Shown here piece after piece: positions 35,301 through 45,720 of a stretch of 64,000 bases of DNA (positions are counted from its first letter, which is position 1; every line of letters starts with the position of its first letter). Under the pieces are notes generated by a model that searched no databases, was not told the DNA's origin, and saw nothing but the letters and a program-made list of their open reading frames with translations. Source of the DNA: Ovis canadensis (taxonomy: Eukaryota > Chordata > Mammalia > Artiodactyla > Bovidae); the NCBI RefSeq assembly GCF_042477335.2, contig NC_091255.1:32714501-32778500 (forward strand), in the 5' to 3' direction. The position numbers and the translations under genes are program-made.

Positions 35301-38300
35301 TAAAAAATCAACTAAGAGTAGGATGGCCAAGATGGTGGAGTAGGAAGACCCTGAGCTCACGTCCTCTCATGGGCACACCAAAATTACATTTATTTATAGA
35401 GCAGCCATTCACAGCCTTTAAGAAAATATATTGGATAAAAACATTCATCTACTCCAATAGAACTGGCTATTTGTGCTAATCCAGTAATGTATGCCATGGG
35501 AGTGATTTCAAATGCTCTTATCTCTGTAAGTTTCTAAATATTTATCTCACATTTTTTAATCGAAATACAAAAATGCAAATAATACTGAAAAGTTTACCTT
35601 GAGGGTGCTTACTTCTTGAAAACCATCCGACATTTTTTTCTTAAATTGATTTTGTTGAAAATCAGGCTTAAATGCCTGCAGTGTGCTGTTTTTGTCTAGA
35701 CTTCTCATTGTGGAGCCAGGTATTTCTGATGACTTTGTTTGTCTGAGTGCTTCACTTTCTCTTTGGTTAGGTAAGTTAGTAGATTTAGATACTCTTAATT
35801 GTTTCTGCTGTTGAGCTCCCAAATTAATTGGACCTGAATTTATTCCATTATTTGTCATTAGATTTCTTCTTCTGCACTGAGGCTTAAAATCATTTTTATC
35901 CCAAGTTTTTAAACTGGTATTTTTGTTGCCATCTCTGTAGCTGTAATAGTATTTTTTAAAATGGGTATCAGTTTTGTTTCTATATACTTTTTCTTAATTA
36001 AAAGAAAATTATTAATTATTTAATTTGCATTTATATGGTAATTTGTACTACTTTGCAACTACTGACCATTTAGATACTCTAAACACATCATCACAGCAAC
36101 CCTATAATATATTAAGCCTCTCTTTTCAGGTGAGGAAACAGAGTCTTAAGGAGGAAGTAACTTGCCAAAGTCACATAGCAAGTTACCGACAATCCAAAAC
36201 CCAGAGAACCCAACTCAAAGTCAAGTGCCAAAGAATTTATTTTTAAACTATACAAGAATATATGAGTAGAAAGATTTTTTTCAGCGTAGTAAGATTTTGA
36301 GTATGTTTGCTTCCTTTTTTAGACGTTTATTTTTAAATTTTCTACAAAATCAGCTTTTCAAAAGTTAAACTATGGCTTGTCAGTGATTTTAAATCACAAA
36401 GAAAATAGATATAGGCAGGGTGGATAGCTGTCTGATTAGAAATTTTGTACTTTTACTGAATAGCTTAAAAGTCTGACTTATGAATTTGTTTCAGCATTTT
36501 ACTAGCTACATTAACTTAAGTGAGTTGCACCAGCCAATCAGAACGTGATGTTAATGAGGCTAAAATTAGAAGTATAATTTCAGAGCAGGCTAGGTAAAAG
36601 TTCCACAGGAAAAAAACTAACCTAAGTCACAATAATTTTTGAATAATTTTCCTAAAAATACCACAAGCACCAAAAGAGAGCAAACAATGCCACCCAACCC
36701 AACTTTGTTAAGGAAAAGAATCCAAAACTATGTCAGTAGTTACCACTTACCCAAGAATAATTCTTTACCATCTGAGCCATTGGAGAAGCCCAAATTTAAG
36801 AATGGTAACCATTCAATAGGCAATTGCTTAGAGGAAGGTTTACCAGTAACATTAAGGCATCTACTAGGCATTCCCATGACACATTCCTCAGAGAGTGACG
36901 ACACCAGCCTAACAGAGAAGGAGTCCTGTTTCATCACCAATGTTGTTTTCTAAGTAAAAATGACTCAAATATGGTGGACCTTGAGGGTGTGTCCTTGAGT
37001 GAGCAGGGCACACCAGTGTTTCCCTAACTGAAACTCTTCAGGCATAGCCCCAATGGTCCACAACATTTTCCACAAGAATTTTTAAATTTTATGTTTTCAT
37101 TTATTTGATTGTCTAAGCAGATATTTATAATTGATAGATTTATCCCTATGACCACCTCAATATCAAGTACTGACAAGAGATTTCAGTACACACATCTTGT
37201 ATGTATATGATTATATTGGTGCTAATTACTTTAATTATTGAAGATTCCTGAGAACAAAATAGAAGCTGATTCAATACACAAATTGTATATTCACATGAAA
37301 CAAGGTCTAAATTGTGTCATAGAGTAGTGTATGAAAAAAGCTTCTGAGACGACTCAGATGGAAAAACAACTATATCATAAAGTGACACAGGCATAGTAAA
37401 TGCAAAAAGCCAAGCTATGAAATCAATACTGTATTCACATGGTGACAGAGTTTGGTTTCAGCAAAATATTATATATCTTATTAAATTTTGATAATGGAAA
37501 TTTTACTAAATTTTCACCTTTGCTCATATTAAATATACTAATTTGCTTTTATGCTTGTATAAGAACTACAAACATAAGGGGGTTATATATAATTTTCTAT
37601 TTATTTTAATTTAATAAAAATAACTTGTCAGCATTGAAAAAAAATAAAAAAATAAAATAAAGTCCAACCTAAAAAACAATCCATGTCCTTTTTGTATCTA
37701 TTCATTTTTTTCACATTATTTAGACAGTAAATTTGGATACCTCTGACAAGTGCCCCCACCATCTTAACAGATGCTTATGCACTTCGTGCTCCATCTTTCT
37801 TTCTTAATTCCATCCTATTTACCTTGGAGCTGACTGTCTTACTAGGGTAAGACTGAGCATTCTATTGGTTCTCAATTTCTAAATACATCCAACATTTAGA
37901 TTCAGTTATTCCTGACTCTTTACCTATTGTCCATTAGCCATTAATGACAAAATCATAAATTCATGGTGATAAATATTTACAGAATTTAATTATAACATGA
38001 TGTATTCTTTGGAAATATAATCAATGTTAAATTTGCCTAATTTTAAAGTTTTATATGGCATGTTCTCTTCTTTCATAAAACATAGCTAGTATCAATATAG
38101 TTAGTTATTAAGTATAGAAATTTCCTAAATGTCAATTCTGTTTAAGAAAGGAGGAGGAGAGAAGGAAGTAAAGGAGGAGATGGGAAGGAGAAGAAGAAAT
38201 AGAATAAGAAAAATCTTAAGTAGACTCACCTCCAATCACTCTTGCTGCTCTCAGCATTTGACTGAATAGATTTAGATACAGAATCTTGACTTCTCAGAGG

Positions 38301-41300
38301 ATTAGAAACTGAATGCGGTATTTGCCTTTCAAGGAAATATGTCTTATTAACTATTAATAATTTGTTCCCCAATTGAGAAATATAAAATATACACAGAAGA
38401 CTAACATCAATCAGTAACAGACACATGCATTTATTGGTACACATTTTTTTTACATACCCCGTATTCACTGTTTTTGTTAAAGGAGGCAACTCTGGATTCA
38501 CAGCTTCCCAGGCCCAATCTCAAAAGATATAAGTAACACAGGTAAGGGTAAGTTAGGGAGCGTTTGGGGGAAATAATTCTTTCATATTTAATTAATATGT
38601 GGGGGAGGCAACTGAAAGCCTGAAGGAGAAAAAAACTTGAATATGTGGACGTGTTCTTTAAAAGTACTTTGTTGTGGAATTAGTCACAGTCTGTCTTAGT
38701 TATTTTTTAAGATATTTCCCTTTCCCACTGTATGCCAAGCAAGATATTTAATCTGTATATCTTCCACAGTCAATCCTAGTAAAGTATCTTACACTTTGCA
38801 ACATAAATTTCAGTGTAATCAATGTTTCTTAATCCCAACCCAACAGCAAGAAATACATCAAAACCCAGAAAATATACACACATAGCATGCGGGTGTGTGT
38901 GTATGTGAGTGCCTGTGTGTGTTTGAGAATACAGCAATTTTACCATCTATTCTTTTTCTTACTATGTATATACACTCTGACATTTTCCATCTTACTCTAT
39001 TCAGTTCTATTTATTTTTTTAAAAGATTGGTTATTTCCTAAACTACTAATGGATCAAGAAAAAAAAATGAAAAACACTGATCTAGTCCTCTCTCTTACCC
39101 ATGATAAGGTATTTTGTTGTATCTCTGACAGATAGTAATCCTGGTCAGAGCTTGAAAAGTTCAGTACTTCAGGATTATGTACATTTGCCTATGGAGCAAC
39201 TCAAATGGTTATTTTTCAAGATCATCTGTCATTCATGCTACTTATAAAATATTTTAAATAGAAGAGAATTTTTTAATAGCAGAAGATTACCAGATAAATG
39301 CTCACTTTCACATTTCCACAGAATTTCTTAACCTTTTATCTATAAAAATGAGAATAATATGAAATTCATACTTTCAATTCCTCAAATGTGGAAGAAAACA
39401 AAATAACTATAGATTTAAAATTAGATTAAGGTCTACTGTTGCACACTGGATGAAATTAATAAGTACTGATATATATATATATATATATATATATTAAAGG
39501 ATTTTAAAATTCTAGTTGCAGAAAATCCTGTTAAAGCATTTTGAGTGTGCCGCCGCAAAATGTAAATGTATATAACCAGCAGGTACCAAGTATATTTCAG
39601 AATATCTGACTATCCATGCCTTCTTCCAAACAGAAGTAAAAAGTAAGTAAACATTAAGATCTCCCAGGACAAACCACCACAGCTAATTATTTCAGAGATG
39701 AGAGGCCTAACCATAAGGTTAAATTAAAGAACGAAACTAGAACACTCTCTAACACCATACACAAAAATAAACTCAAAATGGATTAAAGATCTAAATGTAA
39801 GACCAGAAACTATAAAACTCCTAGAGAAAAACATAGGCAAAACACTCTCTGACATAAATCACAGCAGGATCCTCTATGACCCACCTCCCAGAGTAATGGA
39901 AATAAAAGCAAAAATAAACAAATGGGATCTAATTAAACTTAAAAACTTTTGCACAACGAAGGAACTATAAGCAGGTGAAAAGACAGCCTTCAGAATGGAA
40001 GAAAACAATAGCAAATGAAGCAACTGACAAAGAATTAATCTCAAAAATATACAAGCGGCTCCTGTAGCTCAATTCCAGAAAAATAAACAACTCAATCAAA
40101 AAATGGGCCAAAGAACTAAATTTCTCCAGAGAAGACATACCGATGGCTAACAAACACATGAAAAAATGCTCAACATCACTCATTATCAGAGAAATGCAAA
40201 TCAAAACCACAATGAGGTACCATCTCATGCTGGTCAGAATGGCTGCTATCAAAAAGTCTACAAGCAATAAATGCTGGAGAGGGTGTGGAGAAAAGGGAGC
40301 CCTCTTACACTATTGGTAGGAATGCAAACTAGTACAGCCACTATGGAGAACAGTGTGGAGATTCCTTAAAAAACTGGAAACAGAACTGCCATTCGACCCA
40401 GCAATCCCACTGCTGGGCATACACACCGAGAAAACCAGAATTGAAAGAGACACGTGTAGCCCAATGTTCATTGCAGCACTGTTTACAAAAGCCAGGAAGG
40501 ACATGGAAGCAACCTAGATGTCCATCGGCAGACGAATGGATAAGAAAGCTGTGGTACATATACACAATGGAATATTACTTGGCTATCAAAAAGAATACAT
40601 TTGAATCAGTTCTAATAAGGTGGATGAAACTGAAGCCTATTATACAGAGTGAACTCAGAAAGAAAAACACCAACACAGTATATTAACACATATATATGGA
40701 ATCTAGAAAGATGGTAACCTACATGCAAGACAGCTAAAGAGACACAGATGTAAACAACAGACTTTTGGATTATGTGGGAGAAGGTGGGGGTGGGATGATT
40801 TGAGAGAATAGCATTGAAACATGTATATTACCATATGTGAAACAGATCGCCAGTCCAGGTTTGATGCATGAGACAGGGTGCTCAGGGCTGGTGCACTGGG
40901 ATGACCCTGAGGGATGGGATGAGGAGGGAGGTGGGAGGAGGGTTCAGGATGGGGAACACATGTACACCTGTGGCTGATTCATGTCAATGTATGGCAAAAA
41001 CCACTACAATATTGTAAAGTAATTAGCCTCCAATTAAAATTAATTAATTTTTTTTAATGATTTCAGAGACCTCATTTAAAAACATGAGTTGAAGCAAGGT
41101 TCGCTGTCTCTAGAATTTGAATCAAGAGAAACAGAGGGCAGCCAACCATGGGCTCTGAGAACTAGAACTAAAAGCTTATGTTAACACCCAGCAAAGGCAA
41201 CTTAGTTCACATACCAGTGGATGCTAAAAGGAAGCCAGCTGGATCAAACAGTGAAAAGTCAACAAACGAAATAAAGCAAAAATTACATAAGAAGAGAAAA

Positions 41301-42940
41301 AAAGACTAGGGTCAACCACAAGAAATTCCTTGGCTTCTACCTTCTTAAGTTCTATTTTCTTCCATTTTTCCTGTGTTCCCATTCATATCCTTATTCCTGA
41401 AGCAACTTGAGTTTCTCCATTCTTTACCACCAAATGTTTAAGTCATAATATCTGTATGTGTTTTGTAATAGAAAAAAAAAAAACTCTTTCCAATATAGCT
41501 TACTACTTCACTAGAACAAAGGCTCCAGATTTAAGATACCCCATTTAAATGCTAAGTCACCCTTGTAAACAAGGAAACTCTAACTGTTGTACTGGAATGC
41601 TCAGAAAGAGCCAAGTAATCCCTATAACTGGATAGTGGAAATAAGAAAAAAATACACTTTCCTTCTGTTTCTATTATATTACAGTAGAAATTGTCATTTT
41701 CTATAATCCTCTTTCTTATTTACTGAGAATTTTCACTTTATTTTCTTACCTGATGGTAGAGGAGGGAAATCATAACTGTCAGAAGCATTACTGATACCTG
41801 GATCATTTTTACATGGATTGGATGTTAATGGCTGTCTATTCCTCTTTTTCTGATTGAACAATGGTACAGGCAAACAGCCTAAATTGAAAGTGCCAAAAAA
41901 TTAGTACATAATAGGCAAACAATCAGATATAGTTATAGAATAATTATTAGTATATAATAATATACTATTTGAATTTGTCTATTTCTATATGTTACTTTTA
42001 TATTTATTACAGATATATTTATATAGATTTGGATTTATTTTTATACTCTTTTAAAGATCTGAAATAGCCTTCTCTGTCCCTCTAAAAAATCCTTTCTTGT
42101 TCTATGTTACCATCACCTTTATTCCTCTTATTTGGCAGTAATTTGCTTCTCCTTCCTCATCCCCCATCCCTTTCCAAACCCACTTTTTGCTTTGTTTACT
42201 GCTCTCCTGTGCTTGCTTATTACCGTATCAACTGGAAGGAACCCTTTCAGTACAATACAGGTAAAGGAGAACCAAAATTTGACCTATGCTTTCCAAAATC
42301 CTAATCACTCTCTGACTATAGTAGCAGACCCTTTAAGGCCATGGATCTTTCACTTTAGTTTGACTAAGATTTATCTGTAATTATGCTTAGCATGCCAGTT
42401 CCTAGACCCCACTCTCATAAATTTTATTTTAGTAGGTTTGCTTTGGGAGTCAAAACTCTGCAATTTCACCAAGAACTCCAGGGGTCTGTAATATATATTT
42501 TCTATGGATCATTCTTGAAATGACTTAGAGTGATGGTAATATATCCAATCTCCCTGGCACATAAATATTTCAAATAAGCACAAAACAAATCAATTACACA
42601 GGGTTTTAAAGAGCAAATCCAAGAACAAATACAGAGCAAATCCTGAAAAGCCTGATTTTACTTACACCTAAGCCAATAAGTGTTTTGTCTTATTTCTTTC
42701 GACCTAAAAAGAGGCTAGACTATATATATGTTCATTATTTTTAAAAGTTCCTTCCAAAGTGTTGTATCTATATGCTATACAAACTATACACACACACACA
42801 CACAAAGTTGTATCTATATAGGCTATATATATATATAATATGTAATATATGCTACATACAAATTACAGAAATTTTAAAAATAAAAGTCAGTCAATACCTG
42901 CTGTACTTCGAGTTGAATTTTCATTTAGGTTTCTCTTCAT
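29157..42940 (-). CDS. SPATA22: SPATA22, complete coding region in 8 exons
   Basis: Spermatogenesis-associated protein 22, a meiosis-specific partner of MEIOB that acts with RPA on single-stranded DNA at recombination sites. Its loss blocks meiotic repair and causes infertility (family knowledge). Joining 42940-42898, 41878-41750, 38518-38458, 38325-38230, 35940-35598, 34593-34461, 32053-31956 and 29348-29157 gives one open frame of 1095 nt (364 residues). Every junction has AG/GT borders and the phases agree throughout. The protein starts [15 protein letters not shown], contains [14 protein letters not shown] and [15 protein letters not shown], and ends IMNEV; this matches remembered human SPATA22 (363 residues) along its whole length. 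The central exon is low-complexity and Ser/Gln-rich. The C-terminal third (about 225-364) is the MEIOB-binding, OB-fold-like part. There are no frameshifts or stops. Introns hold L1, MIR, L2 and SINEs. Confidence 0.96.
29349..30180. other. SPATA22 intron 7 sequence, no feature
   Basis: Intronic. I see no exon or clear repeat in it. Confidence 0.4.
30180..30970 (+). mobile_element. Old L1 3' fragment in SPATA22 intron
   Basis: Decayed L1 ORF2 3' text, e.g. tcaattagtcaccagggaat and atagatgaatcttacaacat. Confidence 0.7.
31030..31210 (+). repeat. MIR element
   Basis: Core ttactgattagaaaactgatgcacag... then tcactcaaggtcataaagct, typical of MIR. Confidence 0.75.
31340..31830 (+). repeat. L2 3' end
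   Basis: L2-like ctttccctgatctcacct, then gagattataaactctttgag. Confidence 0.7.
31956..32053 (-). CDS. SPATA22: SPATA22 coding exon 7
   Basis: 98 nt, residues about 269-301, [20 protein letters not shown] through LPCVFYEI. Acceptor ...gttgcttag, donor gtgagt. Phase 1 in, phase 0 out. It lies immediately next to a 32.1 kb A-rich stretch without other features. Confidence 0.95.
32345..32468 (-). mobile_element. CHR-type tRNA SINE
   Basis: Reverse-oriented, tttttttggccatgc to gaccaccaggaaatccc. Confidence 0.85.
32540..32750 (-). mobile_element. Bov-tA SINE
   Basis: Reverse-oriented, ends gagccaccagggaagtcc; in SPATA22 intron 6. Confidence 0.9.
32936..33052 (-). mobile_element. BovA SINE monomer
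   Basis: Reverse-oriented Bov-A body, agtcgctcagttgtgtctga to ggggttgccatttcc. Confidence 0.88.
33053..34460. other. SPATA22 intron 6 sequence
   Basis: Intronic. 34065-34220 looks like a decayed MIR. The remainder shows no feature I can name. Confidence 0.4.
34461..34593 (-). CDS. SPATA22: SPATA22 coding exon 6
   Basis: 133 nt, residues about 225-268, with the highly conserved [20 protein letters not shown]. Acceptor ...tattttttcag, donor gtaggt. Phase 0 in, phase 1 out. Start of the C-terminal MEIOB-interacting region. Confidence 0.95.
35325..35425 (+). mobile_element. L1 5' end fragment
   Basis: ggccaagatggtggagtagg, then aagaccctgagctcac, resembling the start of a LINE 5' UTR. Confidence 0.5.
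35598..35940 (-). CDS. SPATA22: SPATA22 coding exon 5 (largest)
   Basis: 343 nt, residues about 110-224, from [20 protein letters not shown] to FQEVSTLK. Acceptor ...ctattacag, donor gtaaac. Ser, Gln, Asn and Lys-rich, probably disordered. Phase 2 in, phase 0 out. Confidence 0.96.
36055..36200 (+). repeat. MIR element
   Basis: tcacagcaaccctataatat, then caggtgaggaaacagagtct and cttgccaaagtcacatagca. Confidence 0.8.
36201..38140. other. SPATA22 intron 4 sequence, no feature
   Basis: AT-rich intron. No exon or clear repeat family recognised. Confidence 0.4.
38144..38213. repeat. Polypurine tract
   Basis: About 70 bases almost entirely A/G on the plus strand, GGA/GAA-rich with four T. In the SPATA22 transcript it is a polypyrimidine tract just after the exon 4 donor. 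Confidence 0.85.
38230..38325 (-). CDS. SPATA22: SPATA22 coding exon 4
   Basis: 96 nt, residues about 78-110, beginning [18 protein letters not shown] and ending SSKSDW plus two bases. Acceptor ...ttgaaag, consensus donor gtgagt. A pyrimidine tract (purine-rich on the plus strand, 38144-38213) begins 16 nt downstream of the donor. Confidence 0.95.
38458..38518 (-). CDS. SPATA22: SPATA22 coding exon 3
   Basis: 61 nt encoding [20 protein letters not shown] and part of the next Gly codon. Acceptor ...cttttgag, donor gtatgt. Phase 1 in, phase 2 out. An alternative reading runs through the donor into the intron; it is not supported by the human protein. Confidence 0.93.
38894..38926. repeat. Imperfect (GT)n microsatellite
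   Basis: Interrupted gtgtgtgtatgtgagt... run in SPATA22 intron 2. Confidence 0.8.
39469..39494. repeat. (AT)n microsatellite
   Basis: About 13 AT units without interruption. Confidence 0.9.
39699..41059 (+). mobile_element. Ruminant L1, 5'-truncated, young-looking
   Basis: L1 ORF2 3' end and 3' UTR, well preserved (gagaatggctgctatcaaaa-type text near 40230). Ends in ccaattaaaattaatt plus a T/A-rich tail. 10-bp TSD atttcagaga at 39689-39698 and 41060-41069. In SPATA22 intron 2, antisense to the gene. Confidence 0.85.
41070..41740. other. SPATA22 intron 2 sequence, no feature
   Basis: Nothing recognised apart from a short A run at 41474. Confidence 0.4.
41750..41878 (-). CDS. SPATA22: SPATA22 coding exon 2
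   Basis: 129 nt, residues about 15-57. The acceptor ends ...aatttag and the donor is gtaagaaa. Encodes the conserved [21 protein letters not shown] segment and the stretch [10 protein letters not shown]. Phase 1 in, phase 1 out. Confidence 0.95.
41890..42890. other. SPATA22 intron 1 sequence
   Basis: No exon. Holds an (AC)n run at about 42788-42807 and an AT repeat at about 42822-42838. Confidence 0.5.
42898..42940 (-). CDS. SPATA22: SPATA22 coding exon 1 (start codon)
   Basis: Contains the ATG at 42940-42938 and encodes residues 1-14 plus one base. It ends in a GCA-G|gtattg donor (phase 1). The 5' part of this exon (5' UTR) extends to higher coordinates. A pyrimidine-rich acceptor candidate lies just beyond 43020, but the exact border is unsure. 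Confidence 0.93.
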
Positions 42941-44339
42941 TTCTTTCAATATCAAAGTCTCTAATTTTTATTCTCCAGCACTCCAACCTTACAACGTGAA
43001 GTTGTCTGACTAAACCTTCAAAGAAAGAAATTTATACCTCATATTGTATCAACAACAAAATCAAGTGCTCAGCCTAGTAATTACTGAAATTATGGTTTAA
43101 AGCTATGACTTCAAACCTGATAAACACTCTACAGAGTCTTTCCCTTTTCAGGTAAGAATTTACAACATGACACATTTTTTCAAATTAGTTTGAAGTTAAA
43201 AACTAGGGTGGCTATAATCTTGTTTCCTAAACATATGTGAATTTTCACAGAGTCTATGTAATTTATTTCAGACTCAAGGACCCAACGTGAGAATAATTCT
43301 GAACGAGATATACATAGAGGAAAATGGACCACAATATTGGCAAACATGCTTACAAGGCCAGGGAGGAAACATACACAATTGAACTAGCCATGTGAGAATG
43401 TGTTGTCTCACTTTAAAACACCATGCAGATCATGTGCTTTAGTCATTAGTTTGAGATCTCTGGATTATGTAATACCAAAGACTAATTCACTTAATATCCA
43501 GAATAACTGTAATGATAAGTTTCAACTCTGTTTCTGTAGTTCCAAGTGAAACAAGATCTGGTTTTGTTTTTTTTTCCTTTTACCACAGGATTTCTTTTGT
43601 CATTTTTTCCATGTCCAGCCTCTTATATTTCAATCTCACTTTAATACATACTTGCCTACTTTGTGAAAAATTAAGATTTAAACTTAAGTAAGACAACTTC
43701 CGCTCCCAAGGACCACCCCATGAGACAAAGAGACATGAACACTACTGAGTAATAATGCAAATCATACTGGGGTAAATAGCATCAATTATCATTTTTAGAA
43801 ATAAAACTTGGGAAACATGAGGTTAGGGACTGTCTCAGCTTTGTTTCCACAGCTTGGCCTTGAACCTGGATATAGCAAGCCCTTTAGAGAATATTTCTGA
43901 CGCCATTCTAGGAAACAAAATAGAAGTTAAGCGACCCTTTCTTAGCCTAGAAATACCAACGCAACACACCTGAAACTAAAAGGGGACAGCAAGGGCTATT
44001 ACGGTTTCTGAGACTTAGGCAAACAAAAGCACCACATCCTCCCGTAGACCACCAGCCCGGGGGGCAGAAGACCCTGAGGGATTCCCTACCCCAGCTTATA
44101 ACAGGACCCTAATTATATTAAGGCAGGTGGTGACATAGACGGGCAGAAAGTTTGCTCAATGCGCAAACACACACACACACACCAACCCCAAACCCGCTGC
44201 CTCAGATCGAGGCCATCGGGCCTACTCGGGCGCCTCAGGGAGAAGAACAGAAAGCTCCAGTCAGGGCTCATGTTTTCTTCCAACAATCTCTCCTGACTCG
44301 GAAGGGGGGCAGTTTGGTAACTAGGGCTTCCTCTGCTTG
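42941..44339. other. SPATA22 5' UTR / first intron
   Basis: Between the start-codon exon and the GC-rich promoter. Includes an (AC)n run near 44167. No other feature seen. Confidence 0.5.
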
Positions 44340-44580
44340 GCCCTCCGGCCAACACGACGCGTAACTTTAACCTTCAGGTTCCTGGCCTCCGTCAACCGTC
44401 GCCCAGCCTCCAGTCAACAACCACCAGCCTCCTTTCCGCCTCCAAAAAGCCTCGGAAGTCGCTCTGTGCGCATGCGCACCTTGCCACGCCCCCTCCGGCG
44501 CAGGCGCAGAGGCTATCACCTGGGTGCGTGGTAACGTGGCGTCATCACGTCGGTGGACAAGGAGGGAAAAACACGAGCAA
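44340..44580. promoter_or_regulatory. GC-rich promoter region of SPATA22
   Basis: The only CpG-dense stretch in the window, just upstream of the SPATA22 start exon. It contains two NRF1-type palindromic motifs, GCGCATGCGC at 44468-44477 and GCGCAGGCGC at 44498-44507, plus a CACGCCCC GC/CACCC box near 44485-44492 and a GGCGTCATCACGTC CRE-like stretch near 44540. A non-coding first exon is expected here on the minus strand, but I cannot fix its donor. Divergent transcription toward ASPA is possible. Confidence 0.7.
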
Positions 44581-45480
44581 GGAAACGTGAACGCGTCTCT
44601 CCTTGCATGCTCACATTGTGGGGTACACGGCATAGGGAAGGCTCTGCCTCTTTAGATTTTCGCCCATAGAGGGACAAACAAGCCTCTTCTAGTTGCCTGT
44701 GGTGCTCAGCCAGTCTTCACCCCAGCTTTGTCTGGAAGTTGGGCCCAGGGCTGGTCACCCAACCCCGTTCCCACACCCCGAGGCCATTTTTTAAGTTCTA
44801 GACATCAGTTTGTGAGATGCTGGTGGCTCCCTGGAGTGTGTCTAGAATAGAATAATTCAAGGGCCATAGACCTCAAAGCCAGGTCAGAGGGGTCTTGCTT
44901 GGTCTGGCAGAGTTTCAGAGTAAGGTCAAGCAGATGGGACATTGGAGTCTCCAGGGGGCTGTGAGAGCTGAGGCCTGGGTTTGAAGACAGCCTGGCTCAG
45001 GAAGGCAGGGCCAGTGCTGCACAAGCTTGGGAAGGGAAACAGCACGTGCCTTAGAGATCCGGGACCCCAGAGAACAAAGGGAAGGTGCAGTGACCCAGGC
45101 TCTGGCCCTCAGCTATTGGACTGTCCCTCTCTGGTCCTTTTATCTGGGACAAGTTACCCCCTCTAAACCTACATTTCCTGCCTCAGTAAAATAGTAATAA
45201 TAATACTTACTTAATTGCCCTGAAGATATTAAAAGAGAAAATAAATTAACAGTTCTGGCACACAGTAAATGATCAGTAAATGTTAGCCCTTTTTAATAAC
45301 AGTGGCTGCCGTTTATTGAGTACTTACTGGAGGCCAGGAATAATAATTCTACTTCTGTCTGGGTTCAAAGACCATGTTTCGCTGTTGCCCTGTCTTCTGA
45401 CCATTTGGAGACTAAGGGAGAAGAAGGGAAGCAGTGCAGAGGGGCCCAGAGATGAAGGGAAGGTTATTAGTAAAGTCCTA
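44581..45480. other. Intergenic upstream of SPATA22
   Basis: Moderately GC-rich. A MIR-like piece lies near 45180-45330 (taacagttctggcacacagt). No gene recognised. Confidence 0.4.
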
Positions 45481-45490
45481 AGAGTATGAG

Positions 45491-45709
45491 TGAAAGTCGC
45501 TCAGTCGTGTCCGACTCTTTGAGACCCCGTGGGCTGTATATACAGTCCATGGAATTCTCTAGGCCAGAATACTGGAGTGGGTAGCCGTTCCCTTCTCCAG
45601 GAGATCTTCCCAACCCAGGGATCGAAACAGGGCCTCCCACATTGCAAGTGGATTCTTTACCAACTGAGCTATCAGGGAAGCCTTCCAGACTGAGTGACTT
45701 TCACTTCAC
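45491..45709 (-). mobile_element. Bov-tA SINE with inverted terminal repeat
   Basis: 11-bp TSD aagagtatgag at 45480-45490 and 45710-45720. Beyond the tRNA head (ends 45683) is gactgagtgactttcact at 45688-45705, a 17/18 inverted match to 45489-45506. Confidence 0.9.
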
Positions 45710-45720
45710 AAGAGTATGAG

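Noticed and set aside
35556-35858. ATG-started 100-residue minus-strand frame as a stand-alone gene
   Set aside because: It is the internal part of SPATA22 exon 5, which continues upstream to 35940 in the same frame.
38226-38501. A single 91-residue minus-strand frame
   Set aside because: It joins SPATA22 exons 3 and 4 through the intervening intron; the intron-encoded part does not match SPATA22.
39965-40267. A 100-residue membrane-like minus-strand frame
   Set aside because: It is the antisense of L1 ORF2 sequence; the same antisense pattern recurs at 62531-62743.
44113-44633. Open frames in both directions over the GC-rich promoter
   Set aside because: High GC lowers stop frequency; the Pro/Arg-rich translations resemble no known protein and overlap a promoter.
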